From: Chloroflexi bacterium CFX6
GTDB taxonomy: Bacteria; Chloroflexota; Anaerolineae; Anaerolineales; Villigracilaceae
Direction of reading: 5' to 3'
Length of the DNA stretch: 32,030 nt
Assembly: GCA_030263595.1 (NCBI GenBank)
Contig: SZPG01000059.1
Location: 1 to 32,030 of the forward strand
Below are positions 23,343 through 31,610 of this stretch, in pieces; positions within the stretch are counted from its first letter, which is position 1, and each line of letters starts with the position of its first letter. The notes under the pieces are model-generated. The model was not told where the DNA came from, searched no databases, and saw nothing but the letters and a program-made list of their open reading frames with translations. The translations under genes and the position numbers were made by a program.

Positions 23343-24431
23343 TTAACGAACATTCCTTCCATAACCTTGCTCTGCCAAAACCTTCCCATCCTCAAAAGCG
23401 ACTTTACCACGTAACACAACCTTCCTCACCCTGCCCTTGACCTTCCACCCCTCGAACGGAGTCCAGTTACAGCGGGTGAATTGGTCAGCGGCTTTGATCT
23501 CGTATTCAGCGGTCTCGTCCACTTCGATCCATGTTTCAGGTTGTTCAGGGAGGTTGAAGATTTTTCTTGGATTAGTTACAGACTTTTGAATAATGTCATC
23601 TATTGTCAATCGCTTTTCACTGACAGCATTCAACAATAAAGGAAGCAATGTTTCCAAGCCTGGGAATCCAGGCGGAGGATTATCAGAGTCTTTTTCTTCG
23701 ACGGTGTGCGGGGCGTGGTCGGTGGCGAAGCAATCTATAACATCGAGATTTTCCCAAAGAGCGTCCACATCTGCTTGTGTTGCCAATCGTGGGCGAACTT
23801 CGTTTCGACCCCCACCCTTACCCTCCCCCAAATTCTGCGAATTTGGGGGAGGGCTGGGAGGAGGTGAATCTTTCGTCATAAACAAGTGGTGCGGACAAAT
23901 CTCACACGTCACTTTGATTCCTTTTTCTTTCGCGGCTTTGATGAGGAGGATTTCCTCTTTCAAGGAGACGTGGGCGATGTGGATGGGACGGTCGTAGATC
24001 GCGGCGAATAAAATCCCTGCTGCCATGGTTCTTGATTCGGAATGCAACACAATCGGTGAAGACTTGGGGAATTTCTCGAAGTGCGGCATCCACAAGGTCA
24101 TGTCATCGAGGCGGAGTTCGCCGAAGGTGGAGTCGAGGTACATTTTCAAGCCCGCGGCTCTGCCTGCGAGGGACGCGGCGATTTCTGCGTTGTCGGGTCC
24201 CGCGCCGAGGAATTGAGCGTAGTCGCAGCGCGCTTTTTGCTTTGCGGCATCAAGCGCGAGATCGAGAGTCGCTTCATCGAAGATGGGCGGTTTGGTGTTG
24301 GGCATGGCAAGGATCATCGTCACGCCGCCGGCGAGCGCGGCTTGGGTGGCGGTGTCCCAATCCTCTTTGTGGATTTGTCCGGGTTCGCGGACGTGGACGT
24401 GAGGGTCTATCAAGCCGGGGAGTTTTATCAT
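23343..24431 (-). CDS. pyrC: Dihydroorotase, CAD-like short form, with in-frame repeat insertion
   Basis: This 362-residue amidohydrolase closes carbamoyl aspartate to dihydroorotate. It begins directly at the metal-binding strand (GLIDPHVHVREPG, H11 and H13), as in the short CAD-like group. Other residues are K95 in AGLKMYL (the carboxylated lysine), H130 in VLHSE, H154 in IAHVSLK, and D238 in ATDHAPHT. Residues about 189-209 (SPPPSPPPNSQNL...GGGR) are a Pro/Gly-rich insertion encoded by a near-perfect palindrome and are not expected in the family. The start lies some 100 bp downstream of a terminator-leader. The ribosome binding site is weak. The 3' end is duplicated at 22555-22695. Confidence 0.95.
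   Translation of the reverse strand: MIKLPGLIDPHVHVREPGQIHKEDWDTATQAALAGGVTMILAMPNTKPPIFDEATLDLALDAAKQKARCDYAQFLGAGPDNAEIAASLAGRAAGLKMYLDSTFGELRLDDMTLWMPHFEKFPKSSPIVLHSESRTMAAGILFAAIYDRPIHIAHVSLKEEILLIKAAKEKGIKVTCEICPHHLFMTKDSPPPSPPPNSQNLGEGKGGGRNEVRPRLATQADVDALWENLDVIDCFATDHAPHTVEEKDSDNPPPGFPGLETLLPLLLNAVSEKRLTIDDIIQKSVTNPRKIFNLPEQPETWIEVDETAEYEIKAADQFTRCNWTPFEGWKVKGRVRKVVLRGKVAFEDGKVLAEQGYGRNVR
23821..23853. repeat. Palindrome inserted in pyrC coding sequence
   Basis: Perfect 15-bp arms CCCTCCCCCAAATTC and GAATTTGGGGGAGGG flank TGC. CCCCCACCCTTA and GGGCTGGGAGGAGG extend the element on both sides. The C-rich pattern recalls the CCCTCACCCC...CTCTCCC repeat at 24474-24506. It is translated in frame as part of pyrC. 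Confidence 0.9.
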
Positions 24432-24473
24432 GTGTCAAGTTCCGGGTGTCAGGTATCAGGTTTTAGGTTTGCC

Positions 24474-24506
24474 CTCACCCCAGCCCTCTCCCAGGGGGAG
24501 AGGGAG
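24474..24506. repeat. Intergenic C-rich palindromic repeat
   Basis: CCCTCACCCCAGCCCTCTCC followed by GGGGGAGAGGG is a short inverted element between the pyr attenuator and pyrC. Related repeats are widespread between genes in bacteria. Confidence 0.7.
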
Positions 24507-24517
24507 AAGCAAGGTAC

Positions 24518-24548
24518 AAAAAAAGAGAGCCGCTAAAAGCGACTCTCT
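24518..24548 (-). terminator. Attenuator terminator ahead of pyrC
   Basis: The minus-strand RNA folds as AGAGAGUCGCU-UUU-AGCGGCUCUCU, an 11-bp stem with one U-G pair, followed by six U residues. It lies between the pyr promoter and pyrC, so it can end transcription before the operon is read. The stop codon of the leader ORF lies in its loop. Confidence 0.85.
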
Positions 24549-24625
24549 GACTTCCGAAAAGTAGAAACAATCATCCCGAAGAATTGGTGATGGAATAATC
24601 GTATTCGGTGGGAACGTCCGCACAT
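24533..24625 (-). CDS. Putative pyr leader peptide, 30 residues
   Basis: A 30-codon frame starts with ATG at 24625, eight bases after the predicted -10 box, so it would be leaderless. It runs MCGRSHRIRLFHHQFF, then GMIVSTFRKSESRF, and ends with TAG at 24535-24533 inside the loop of the attenuator terminator. The codons before the stem include a U-rich run (GTTTCTACTTTTC), as in UTP-sensing leaders of enteric pyrBI and pyrE. In that model slow RNA polymerase at low UTP lets a following ribosome reach the stem and block the terminator. The layout is seen; the mechanism is inferred. It is too short for homology to help. Confidence 0.6.
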   Translation of the reverse strand: MCGRSHRIRLFHHQFFGMIVSTFRKSESRF

Positions 24626-24633
24626 TGCGGCGA

Positions 24634-24661
24634 ATTTTACGACGATTCGGGAGGGTGTCAA
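24634..24661 (-). promoter_or_regulatory. Promoter of the pyrimidine cluster
   Basis: On the minus strand a perfect TTGACA (24661-24656) and TAAAAT (24639-24634) are spaced by 16 bp. The predicted start of transcription coincides with the leader ATG at 24625. Confidence 0.7.
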
Positions 24662-25037
24662 GAGGCTTTTCTCGAATTCAAGCAAAGAGACTCCAGCCAC
24701 AGATTTCGCAGAGTCTCACGGACAAATTCAAATCAATGTCAATCCGTGTGATCCTGTCCTGGTCAAGAACATCTTGTACACCCCTTTGAACCACGGGGAC
24801 ACCAAGTCACGGAGTTTTTTGTTGTTTTTTTTCTCCGTGTTTCCATGTCTCTGGGTAAAGGTGTTTATTCAATATGTGCCTGATGAGAACACAATCCGTG
24901 TGATCCGTGTCTGGAATCGGGGGAAAAGCCATTCGAAACAGGATCAGCCGTCCCGTAGGAATGAGGCGGGAACAAATCTTATACCCATTGCGGGCATGAT
25001 ATGATGTTTGTCACTTAAGCGAGTCCGATGCGGATGA
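24662..25037. other. Intergenic region between the pyr promoter and icd promoter
   Basis: No gene is supported in this stretch. It holds degenerate repeats: AATCCGTGTGATCC occurs at 24741-24754 and again at 24893-24906, and CACGGAG/CTCCGTG (24808-24839) flank a T-rich loop. These look like remnants of common intergenic repeats. Confidence 0.6.
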
Positions 25038-25043
25038 TATAAT
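25038..25043 (+). promoter_or_regulatory. -10 box of icd
   Basis: A perfect TATAAT lies 30 bp before the icd ATG; the -35 region is not clear. AAGGAGAAGG precedes the ATG as ribosome binding site. Confidence 0.5.
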
Positions 25044-25073
25044 CCCGCCATAATTTTCGCAAGGAGAAGGACA

Positions 25074-26480
<1,407 letters not shown>

Positions 26481-26488
26481 GGATGCCA

Positions 26489-26522
26489 ACAGGACAGGTG
26501 TAAAGCCTGTCCTGTACCTTTT
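26489..26522. terminator. Terminator of icd and of the convergent lipoprotein gene
   Basis: ACAGGACAGG and CCTGTCCTGT form a perfect 10-bp stem with loop TGTAAAG, followed by ACCTTTTCC on the plus strand. It lies between convergent genes. Confidence 0.8.
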
Positions 26523-26543
26523 CCCTGAAGTTTTGTTTACATG

Positions 26544-27713
26544 TCAAGGCGCTATCTCGATTATCAGCGCTCCAATGGGGATATCGAAAGGCTGACTTTC
26601 CCCGCTCGGTATATGGACCAGGAGCGTTCTACCCATGCTCCAATATTCAAGCCATATCCACTCCCCGTTCGAGCTGATTCCCCGAAGAACAAGATCTACG
26701 TCAGAGATGGAGGCAACCTGGGAAAATTCATTTGTGCTTACATCGAAAGACCAAAGTCCGTAGGACGCGCTCGGATCCTCCCAAGATTTACCGGGGAGGA
26801 GAAAAAAGTACACCCTCCGGCTGTCGCTGGACCAGAGCGCCGTATCAAAATGACTTGGCGAATGAGGAAGTGTGAAGTCGCGATGTGTGGGAATATCCAA
26901 TGATGACAGGTCGTAAAGGGAAAACACTTCCCCCAGTTCCGGAGGCGGTTGCCCGGGCTGCGCTTCTGTGGCAAAGATTTGGCCCATCGTCACCAGGAAT
27001 TGGGCGTTGGGGGAAAGCGATGCGACTAATGCGCCTATCCCTTGCAGAAAGACCTCTTTGACCACCTCACTTTTTGACATATCCAGCAGCCAGATCCGGT
27101 CAAATTCAGGATCCTGTCCAACCGGCAGGAGGATGAGGCTGGTTTCATCCTTGGTCAAACCTAATAGTTTCACCCATGTTGCTTGATACGATCTGAAGAG
27201 CTCAGTTTTACGTTCAATCTCAATTGCCCCAATGATGGTTGCAAAGCTCGATGGCGTGTTCAGATCCTCTATGACTGCAGAATAAACAATCTTGGAGTCA
27301 TGATCGGACAAGATGAGTTGCCCGGCTATGGCTAGATTATCAAAGTTCATCAGGCGTTCATACGATCTATCCACGAGATCCACCTGTGTAATTCCCTGCT
27401 CGTCCAGAACGAACAAATCTTGATTGTTGAGTATAGCCGCCTTTACCTGACCAGCAACGGGGAATTCCGCCATGATCTCCGGGGATCTGTTACCCGTCTG
27501 TTTCACGAGTGTATTTCCCACCACGTACAAAACAGTGGGCTGGGCGGTTTTCGTCAGAGGGACAGGAGTTTCCAGAATTTCGGTTGCCCCAATGCTTGTT
27601 GGGGAGGACACAGGCTCCATCGTGCTGACAGGACTGTCTTCGACGCCGCCCGCCCGGCAGGCGCTGAGCAGAAAAACGAAACTCAGAACAACAAAGATTG
27701 CAAATCGGGACAT
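26544..27713 (-). CDS. Lipoprotein with propeller-like repeats, unknown function
   Basis: This 389-residue protein begins with a lipoprotein signal (IFVVLSFVFLLSACRAG) whose lipobox cysteine is about residue 19, so it should be anchored outside the membrane. A Ser/Thr/Pro-rich linker follows (SPVSTMEPVSSPTSIGATEI). The rest has repeated beta-strand units such as VLYVVGNTLVKQTG, AAILNNQDLFVLDEQGITQV, RIWLLDMSKSEVVKE and YGLWSFDVSTNEFSQVASI, as in WD40/PD40-type propellers. It faces icd and ends at a shared terminator. It forms cargo, with the NlpC/P60-like gene upstream, between the icd gene and its duplicated 3' end. No ligand can be read. Confidence 0.75.
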   Translation of the reverse strand: MSRFAIFVVLSFVFLLSACRAGGVEDSPVSTMEPVSSPTSIGATEILETPVPLTKTAQPTVLYVVGNTLVKQTGNRSPEIMAEFPVAGQVKAAILNNQDLFVLDEQGITQVDLVDRSYERLMNFDNLAIAGQLILSDHDSKIVYSAVIEDLNTPSSFATIIGAIEIERKTELFRSYQATWVKLLGLTKDETSLILLPVGQDPEFDRIWLLDMSKSEVVKEVFLQGIGALVASLSPNAQFLVTMGQIFATEAQPGQPPPELGEVFSLYDLSSLDIPTHRDFTLPHSPSHFDTALWSSDSRRVYFFLLPGKSWEDPSASYGLWSFDVSTNEFSQVASISDVDLVLRGISSNGEWIWLEYWSMGRTLLVHIPSGESQPFDIPIGALIIEIAP

Positions 27714-27827
27714 TTAATCTGTTTCTCTAGTTCCTCCAGCTGGAGTCTGAGCAAGAAGTTGAGGAAAGGAAATCGACAATAACCGTAGGTAATCGGATAG
27801 ATAACCTTATGACAATTGAAAAGGGTC

Positions 27828-27857
27828 CTTCGGCGTAGATTTTTCCCTGCGCCGAAG
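27828..27857 (-). terminator. Possible terminator after the NHL/NlpC gene
   Basis: CTTCGGCG and CGCCGAAG form an 8-bp stem with a 14-base loop, and GACCCTTTT follows on the minus strand. It lies about 50 bases past the stop of the upstream gene. Confidence 0.55.
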
Positions 27858-27904
27858 AATATAAAGTCGGAAGCAGAAAAGGATTTCGGCTTTCAAGTGC
27901 TGAA

Positions 27905-29500
27905 TCACTGACAAACATTGTTATATTTGCGAGGATTATAGCCGGAAAACCGCGACCACTCATTCCATGTATAAACTGCGCGGTCATACGCATTGACAGT
28001 TGTGGATTCATATACAAATAAACCACCGTACTCATAGCCAAAGTCTCTGAAAAGGACTGTGTGGTCATTGCATTTATTCAGAATGTCACCTCTCTGCAAT
28101 AGGTTAACGGAGCCGAGTTGTGTAGAAATATTTTCGATAGTACATGTACCATACCGCTCTCCAAGTTGCCACGCTCGACTTACGTACCCTGAGCAATCTA
28201 CCCCCCTGGAGCATCCCTCGTTCCCACTGGTGTCGATATCACCTGCCTGGTAATTGTTGGTCATATAATTGTTCCAACCACTTACTGTATCGAAACCCCA
28301 CCAATCATACGAGACGCTTGTGTAAGTACCTGCGCTACCCAAATAACGCGGCTTGGTTCTATTTGAGCAAGAACCGTTGATATTGGTGTTGTTCAAGTAT
28401 TTTGAATTGTTATAGTAGCTGTAGGCAGTATTAACCATCGCGTCGCGGGACACACAAGCGGTAATGCTTTCACCACTCTCAGGCAATGTGTCTTCAAAAA
28501 TATTGAAAGGGATGGCAACGTCACTAAGGATCGGATTAAGTTCTGACTCAAACGCTAATCGCAGTATCTCTGCGTGATCAGGATAAGTGGCTAGAGCATA
28601 CACCGAGCCATCGGGACCTATTGAAAGACCATGTGCCACATAGGTATATTGCTCGGCAAGCGGCATACGCGCTATCCCCATCAGGCTTCCTTGCGCATCA
28701 TAATGACGAATTGTCTTATCCACCTGCAAATTCGGATTCTGCGCCAGTTCCTCCAAAACGACATATAGACTGTTATCTGGACCGAAACCAAGAATCGTTA
28801 GAGTACCAAGATCGTGGGCCGTATTCACTTCGATCGTGATATCACCTGCTTGAAATGTGCCCTGCTTGGGATTGGCGGAAGTCAATCCAGACGGATGAGC
28901 GCGATACAATTTGTCATTATGCAAATTTCCTTTTGTAGGCGCGGCTTGGACAGGATTGCCGTGTGCGCCAAGGAATTGCTGTACATAGGCTCCACCCTCT
29001 CGCTCCACGAGTACTTCTCCTTGATCGCCGAGACTAATGCCAGATAGGCCATCTCCTAAACGCAAACCATCTGGTAATTCATGCCTGCCTAATACGCCTC
29101 CGCCACTTGCGAACTGAACGATCTTCGGAGGCATGGATGCCTGATCAAGAACAGTAATAACTCCTGATTTGGTAACAACAAGGTCACTTGCGCCGACAAT
29201 GTATCCGTCCAAATTGATCTTTTCGAGCAAGCCCCCATGAGAATCAAAATGCAGAAGACGGTTACCAACTGTGTCAGCAATCCAAAAACTGCCATCTGGG
29301 CTAACTGTGAAGGCTGCGGGACCCCATGTTAGCATTTCTGGAACTCCGACACCCTCGTAATAAATGCCATTTTCACCAACCGGGATAGTGAAAACAATCT
29401 CATTTTGTTGAATTTGAGTTGCAGCATCAGCAGGCGCTCCGCCTATAGAAATCACTAGAGAAAGCAACAAGAACGCTGAGAGAAGGATTCTTTTGGTCAT
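27905..29500 (-). CDS. Secreted protein with NHL-like propeller and NlpC/P60-type peptidase domain
   Basis: This 531-residue protein has a signal peptide (MTKRILLSAFLLLSLVISIG, cleavage near APADAA). Residues about 40-330 have NHL/SMP30-like strands (AFTVSPDGSFWIADTVGNRL, LSIGPDGSVYALATY). The C-terminal 180 residues resemble an NlpC/P60-type cysteine peptidase: C436 in GVDCSGYVSRAW and H480 in NDHTVLF, with LLQRGDIL between them as usual. It may cleave peptidoglycan peptides or another amide in the envelope. The start at 29500 has GGAG at six bases; longer starts are unsupported. It is part of the cargo between icd and its 3' fragment. Confidence 0.8.
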   Translation of the reverse strand: MTKRILLSAFLLLSLVISIGGAPADAATQIQQNEIVFTIPVGENGIYYEGVGVPEMLTWGPAAFTVSPDGSFWIADTVGNRLLHFDSHGGLLEKINLDGYIVGASDLVVTKSGVITVLDQASMPPKIVQFASGGGVLGRHELPDGLRLGDGLSGISLGDQGEVLVEREGGAYVQQFLGAHGNPVQAAPTKGNLHNDKLYRAHPSGLTSANPKQGTFQAGDITIEVNTAHDLGTLTILGFGPDNSLYVVLEELAQNPNLQVDKTIRHYDAQGSLMGIARMPLAEQYTYVAHGLSIGPDGSVYALATYPDHAEILRLAFESELNPILSDVAIPFNIFEDTLPESGESITACVSRDAMVNTAYSYYNNSKYLNNTNINGSCSNRTKPRYLGSAGTYTSVSYDWWGFDTVSGWNNYMTNNYQAGDIDTSGNEGCSRGVDCSGYVSRAWQLGERYGTCTIENISTQLGSVNLLQRGDILNKCNDHTVLFRDFGYEYGGLFVYESTTVNAYDRAVYTWNEWSRFSGYNPRKYNNVCQ

Positions 29501-29681
29501 CGGTAACTCCATTGAATATTTTTCAAGTCTGTTGATCCAATTTGCCAATAGAACGCGCGGAAACAGTTGTGTATACTTGCACAATCAGAATAGCATTTTT
29601 GATGTTCCATTTCAATTACGGAAATCCGTAATCTTTTCGTCCCACCCATGAATGGCTTCGGTCCTCGGAGCTACAGCAATT

Positions 29682-29791
29682 AAGGCGCCATCGCGGCGAA
29701 GACGGTCACCTATGATCTCGCCCGCCTGATGCCCGATGCGAAAGAAGTGAAATGCTCGGAGTTTGGGGATGCGATCAGCAGGCACATGTAG
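29682..29791 (+). pseudogene. Duplicated 3' end of icd
   Basis: The plus strand encodes the last 35 residues of isocitrate dehydrogenase ([16 protein letters not shown] to GDAISRHM) followed by TAG. It is 107 bp nearly identical to 26365-26471 and lies 180 bp upstream of the start of the cargo gene that points back to icd. It has no start codon or promoter of its own. After it come a half copy of the ACAGGTA repeat and a terminator, probably the ancestral icd terminator. Confidence 0.95.
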
Positions 29792-29820
29792 GCAGGTAGG
29801 CACGTAGACAAGAATCAACA

Positions 29821-29850
29821 AAGTCGGGATTTTCACATCCCGACTTTTGT
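29821..29850 (+). terminator. Terminator after the icd fragment
   Basis: AAGTCGGGAT and ATCCCGACTT form a perfect 10-bp stem with loop TTTCAC and a short T-run. A close relative stands at 30447-30474 on the other side of the DUF4160/DUF2442 module. Confidence 0.85.
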
Positions 29851-29858
29851 TATCACAA

Positions 29859-29887
29859 TTCACGCAGTATACAAAAGTAGTTATAAT
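29859..29887 (+). promoter_or_regulatory. Promoter of the DUF4160/DUF2442 module
   Basis: A perfect TATAAT (29882-29887) is preceded at 17 bp by TTCACG (29859-29864), a weak -35 match. Confidence 0.55.
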
Positions 29888-29925
29888 TTACCTGGGTTGC
29901 AAAACAAGCATTTAGGATCACAACA

Positions 29926-30171
29926 ATGCCAACTGTCCTGCGAATCGGTCCGTATCGGTTTTACTTCTATTCCTACGATTGCGGCGAACCGCGGCACATG
30001 CACGTGGATCGGGAAAACATGAGCGCAAAGATATGGCTCGCCCCTGTTGTGGCTCTTGCTGAAAACCATGGTTACAGTAGGAGAGAGTTGCGAGAGATCG
30101 CAAGAATTGCGATGGAAAACCTGGAGATACTGCGAAATGAATCGGACAACTTCTGTGGTGGTAACGCTTAG
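29926..30171 (+). CDS. DUF4160 protein, putative toxin of a toxin-antitoxin pair
   Basis: This 81-residue protein matches the compact DUF4160 family: MPTVLRIGPYRFYFYSYDCG, EPRHMHVDRENMSAKIWL, NHGYSRRELREIARIAMEN. The conserved PRHMHV histidines and the RELREI helix are intact. DUF4160 genes are commonly paired with DUF2442 genes in a toxin-antitoxin-like arrangement, though the activity is not established. It overlaps the next gene by 35 bp. It sits downstream of the icd 3' fragment, between two similar terminators. Confidence 0.88.
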   Translation: MPTVLRIGPYRFYFYSYDCGEPRHMHVDRENMSAKIWLAPVVALAENHGYSRRELREIARIAMENLEILRNESDNFCGGNA

Positions 30172-30442
30172 CCTGCCCCGGATTACAGGCGTGACTGTAA
30201 CAGACGATACATTGTCCGTGGATTTGGAAGACGGGCGCACGGTTTCTGTGCCGATTGGCTGGTATCCGCGCCTGGCGCATGGATCTGCCTCTGAACGCGC
30301 AAACGTTCAAATTGCGGGCGCAGGCTTCGGTCTCCATTGGCCCGATTTGGATGAAGATATTGGCATCGAGGGAATTTTGCTCGGCAAACGCTCAAATGAA
30401 AACCCTCGATCATTTGAAAGATGGTTGCAGTCAAGGAAATGA
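30137..30442 (+). CDS. DUF2442 protein, putative antitoxin partner
   Basis: This 101-residue protein matches DUF2442: ITGVTVTDDTLSVDLEDGRT, VSVPIGWYPRLAHGSASERA, and GFGLHWPDLDEDIGIEGILLG, where the W-P-x-L-D-E-D-I motif is characteristic. It follows and overlaps the DUF4160 gene. The start at 30137 is chosen because it gives the normal family N-terminus. DNA binding and autoregulation are plausible but not shown. Confidence 0.88.
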   Translation: MNRTTSVVVTLSLPRITGVTVTDDTLSVDLEDGRTVSVPIGWYPRLAHGSASERANVQIAGAGFGLHWPDLDEDIGIEGILLGKRSNENPRSFERWLQSRK

Positions 30443-30446
30443 AAAG

Positions 30447-30474
30447 GTCGGGATGTGACAGTCCCGACTTTTTG
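30447..30474 (+). terminator. Terminator after the DUF2442 gene
   Basis: GTCGGGA and TCCCGAC form a 7-bp stem with loop TGTGACAG and are followed by TTTTT. Confidence 0.85.
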
Positions 30475-30490
30475 ATTTTATGAGTTGTTC

Positions 30491-30526
30491 ATCCCGGACT
30501 CGATGACAACTGTCGCGAACCGGGAT
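30491..30526 (-). terminator. Possible terminator after the erm-like gene
   Basis: ATCCCGG and CCGGGAT form a 7-bp stem with a long loop just past the stop; no clear T-run follows. Confidence 0.4.
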
Positions 30527-30540
30527 TTGGCGAAAACGCC

Positions 30541-31350
30541 TCATCGTTCCAGATAACCCTGTTTCTCATCCGAAACCCTGTATTTGAAACAATCAAACAA
30601 GGCTAACCACTGTTCGAAAGTCAATTCGGTTGGGGTGGCATCCAAAGGGAAATGGTAATCTTTCGACAGACGTTTCCATTGTTCATAGGTGAACACACTT
30701 TTAAACGCTGATTTCAGGTTCTTTTTCCATGCGCCAAAACCAAACCGAACAAAACGGTGATAGAGGGCAGCATCCTTGCATTCGACCAACGGCGGGGAAC
30801 GTTTGTGAATGTGTAGAAGCACCGAGTCAACGCTGGGTACGGGATCGAAGTCCGTCCTCCGCAGTCCACGAACGACCCGAAAGGCGAACCAGGGCTTCGC
30901 CAGAATTGAGAATCGGGTTTCCTTTGGAGATCCCGCAAATTTTTCAGCAGCCTCCTTCTGCATAATCAAATATGTTTCACTTGCCATCGGACGGGTATGG
31001 AGAATTTTACGGATAATATCCGCGGTTATGTTGTAAGGAATATTGGCAAATATTTTGTATTCCCGATCGGTAACATGATAGTGCAGGAAATCGTCTTCGA
31101 CGACCTGTATGTTGTCAACGCCTTGAAACCGGCGACGTAGTTCTTTTACGAGCGTCGTATCCTTTTCGATTGCAATGACATTTCGAGCGATTCGAGCCAA
31201 TTCGGCAGTGATCACACCACGCCCAGCGCCAATGTCGTAAACCGTGTCAAACGACGTAATGGTGCTGGCGCTGATCAGTTGGCGTACAAGGTTCGAACTC
31301 TTGATGAAGTTCTGCGCCAGGGCGATACGTTGGGACGGCTTTTTTGCCAT
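30541..31350 (-). CDS. Erm-family 23S rRNA adenine N6-methyltransferase
   Basis: This 269-residue SAM-dependent enzyme belongs to the KsgA/Erm superfamily. Motif I is YDIGAGRGVITAELA (about 38-52), the acidic loop is IEKDTTL, motif IV is FANIPYNITADIIRKIL (N103, P105, Y106), and a C-terminal helical domain follows. The NIPYNI-DIIRKI form and AQNFIKSSNLVRQLI start favour Erm (methylation of the macrolide site in 23S rRNA) over KsgA. Whether it confers resistance is not known. An RBS (GAGGTGA) precedes ATG 31350, and an attenuator-like leader lies upstream. Confidence 0.85.
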   Translation of the reverse strand: MAKKPSQRIALAQNFIKSSNLVRQLISASTITSFDTVYDIGAGRGVITAELARIARNVIAIEKDTTLVKELRRRFQGVDNIQVVEDDFLHYHVTDREYKIFANIPYNITADIIRKILHTRPMASETYLIMQKEAAEKFAGSPKETRFSILAKPWFAFRVVRGLRRTDFDPVPSVDSVLLHIHKRSPPLVECKDAALYHRFVRFGFGAWKKNLKSAFKSVFTYEQWKRLSKDYHFPLDATPTELTFEQWLALFDCFKYRVSDEKQGYLER

Positions 31351-31410
31351 GTCTCACCTCTTTCCTGTGTAAGGGTGAAACGAAAACGCGAGGTCGGATT
31401 GATCTCCCTG

Positions 31411-31473
31411 TCATGGCTTCGCATAATAAGCAAAAAAGCCATGAACCCGCTGTCCCAGCGCTGATTCATGGCT
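31411..31473 (-). promoter_or_regulatory. Attenuator-like leader of the erm-like gene
   Basis: In the minus-strand leader three segments can pair in two exclusive ways: AGCCATGAA (31473-31465), TTCATGGCTT (31445-31436) and AAGCCATGA (31419-31411). The first pair closes a 9-bp hairpin that contains a second CGCTG/CAGCG stem; the second and third form another 9-bp hairpin. A leader ORF starts with the ATG in the first segment at 31469 (MNQRWDSGFMAF) and runs into the erm start. Erm genes are often controlled by leader-peptide stalling with such alternate folds; that role is inferred here. Confidence 0.5.
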
Positions 31474-31610
31474 TGCTGATTGATTTAGAAATTGATCTAT
31501 GAGTTAAACGTGCCGCGAATGAGTTGGGTACAACGCAGAAATCTTTCCACAATTCGTTCGCGGTTTCGAATCGTCATAGCGATTTCCATTTTACCACCAA
31601 TCTCAATGGT

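Noticed and set aside
24541..24560. PyrR-binding loop ahead of pyrC
   Set aside because: AGTCAGAGAG resembles only part of the PyrR consensus, lacks the rest of the loop, and is already part of the terminator stem; no pyrR gene is in the window.
29612..29863. 83-residue minus-strand ORF
   Set aside because: It is the antisense of the icd 3' fragment and matches the antisense frame of intact icd.
30541..31350. KsgA (16S rRNA dimethyltransferase) for the rRNA methyltransferase
   Set aside because: NIPYNI followed by DIIRKI and the N-terminal pattern are closer to Erm; the distinction is by eye and should be tested with a tree.
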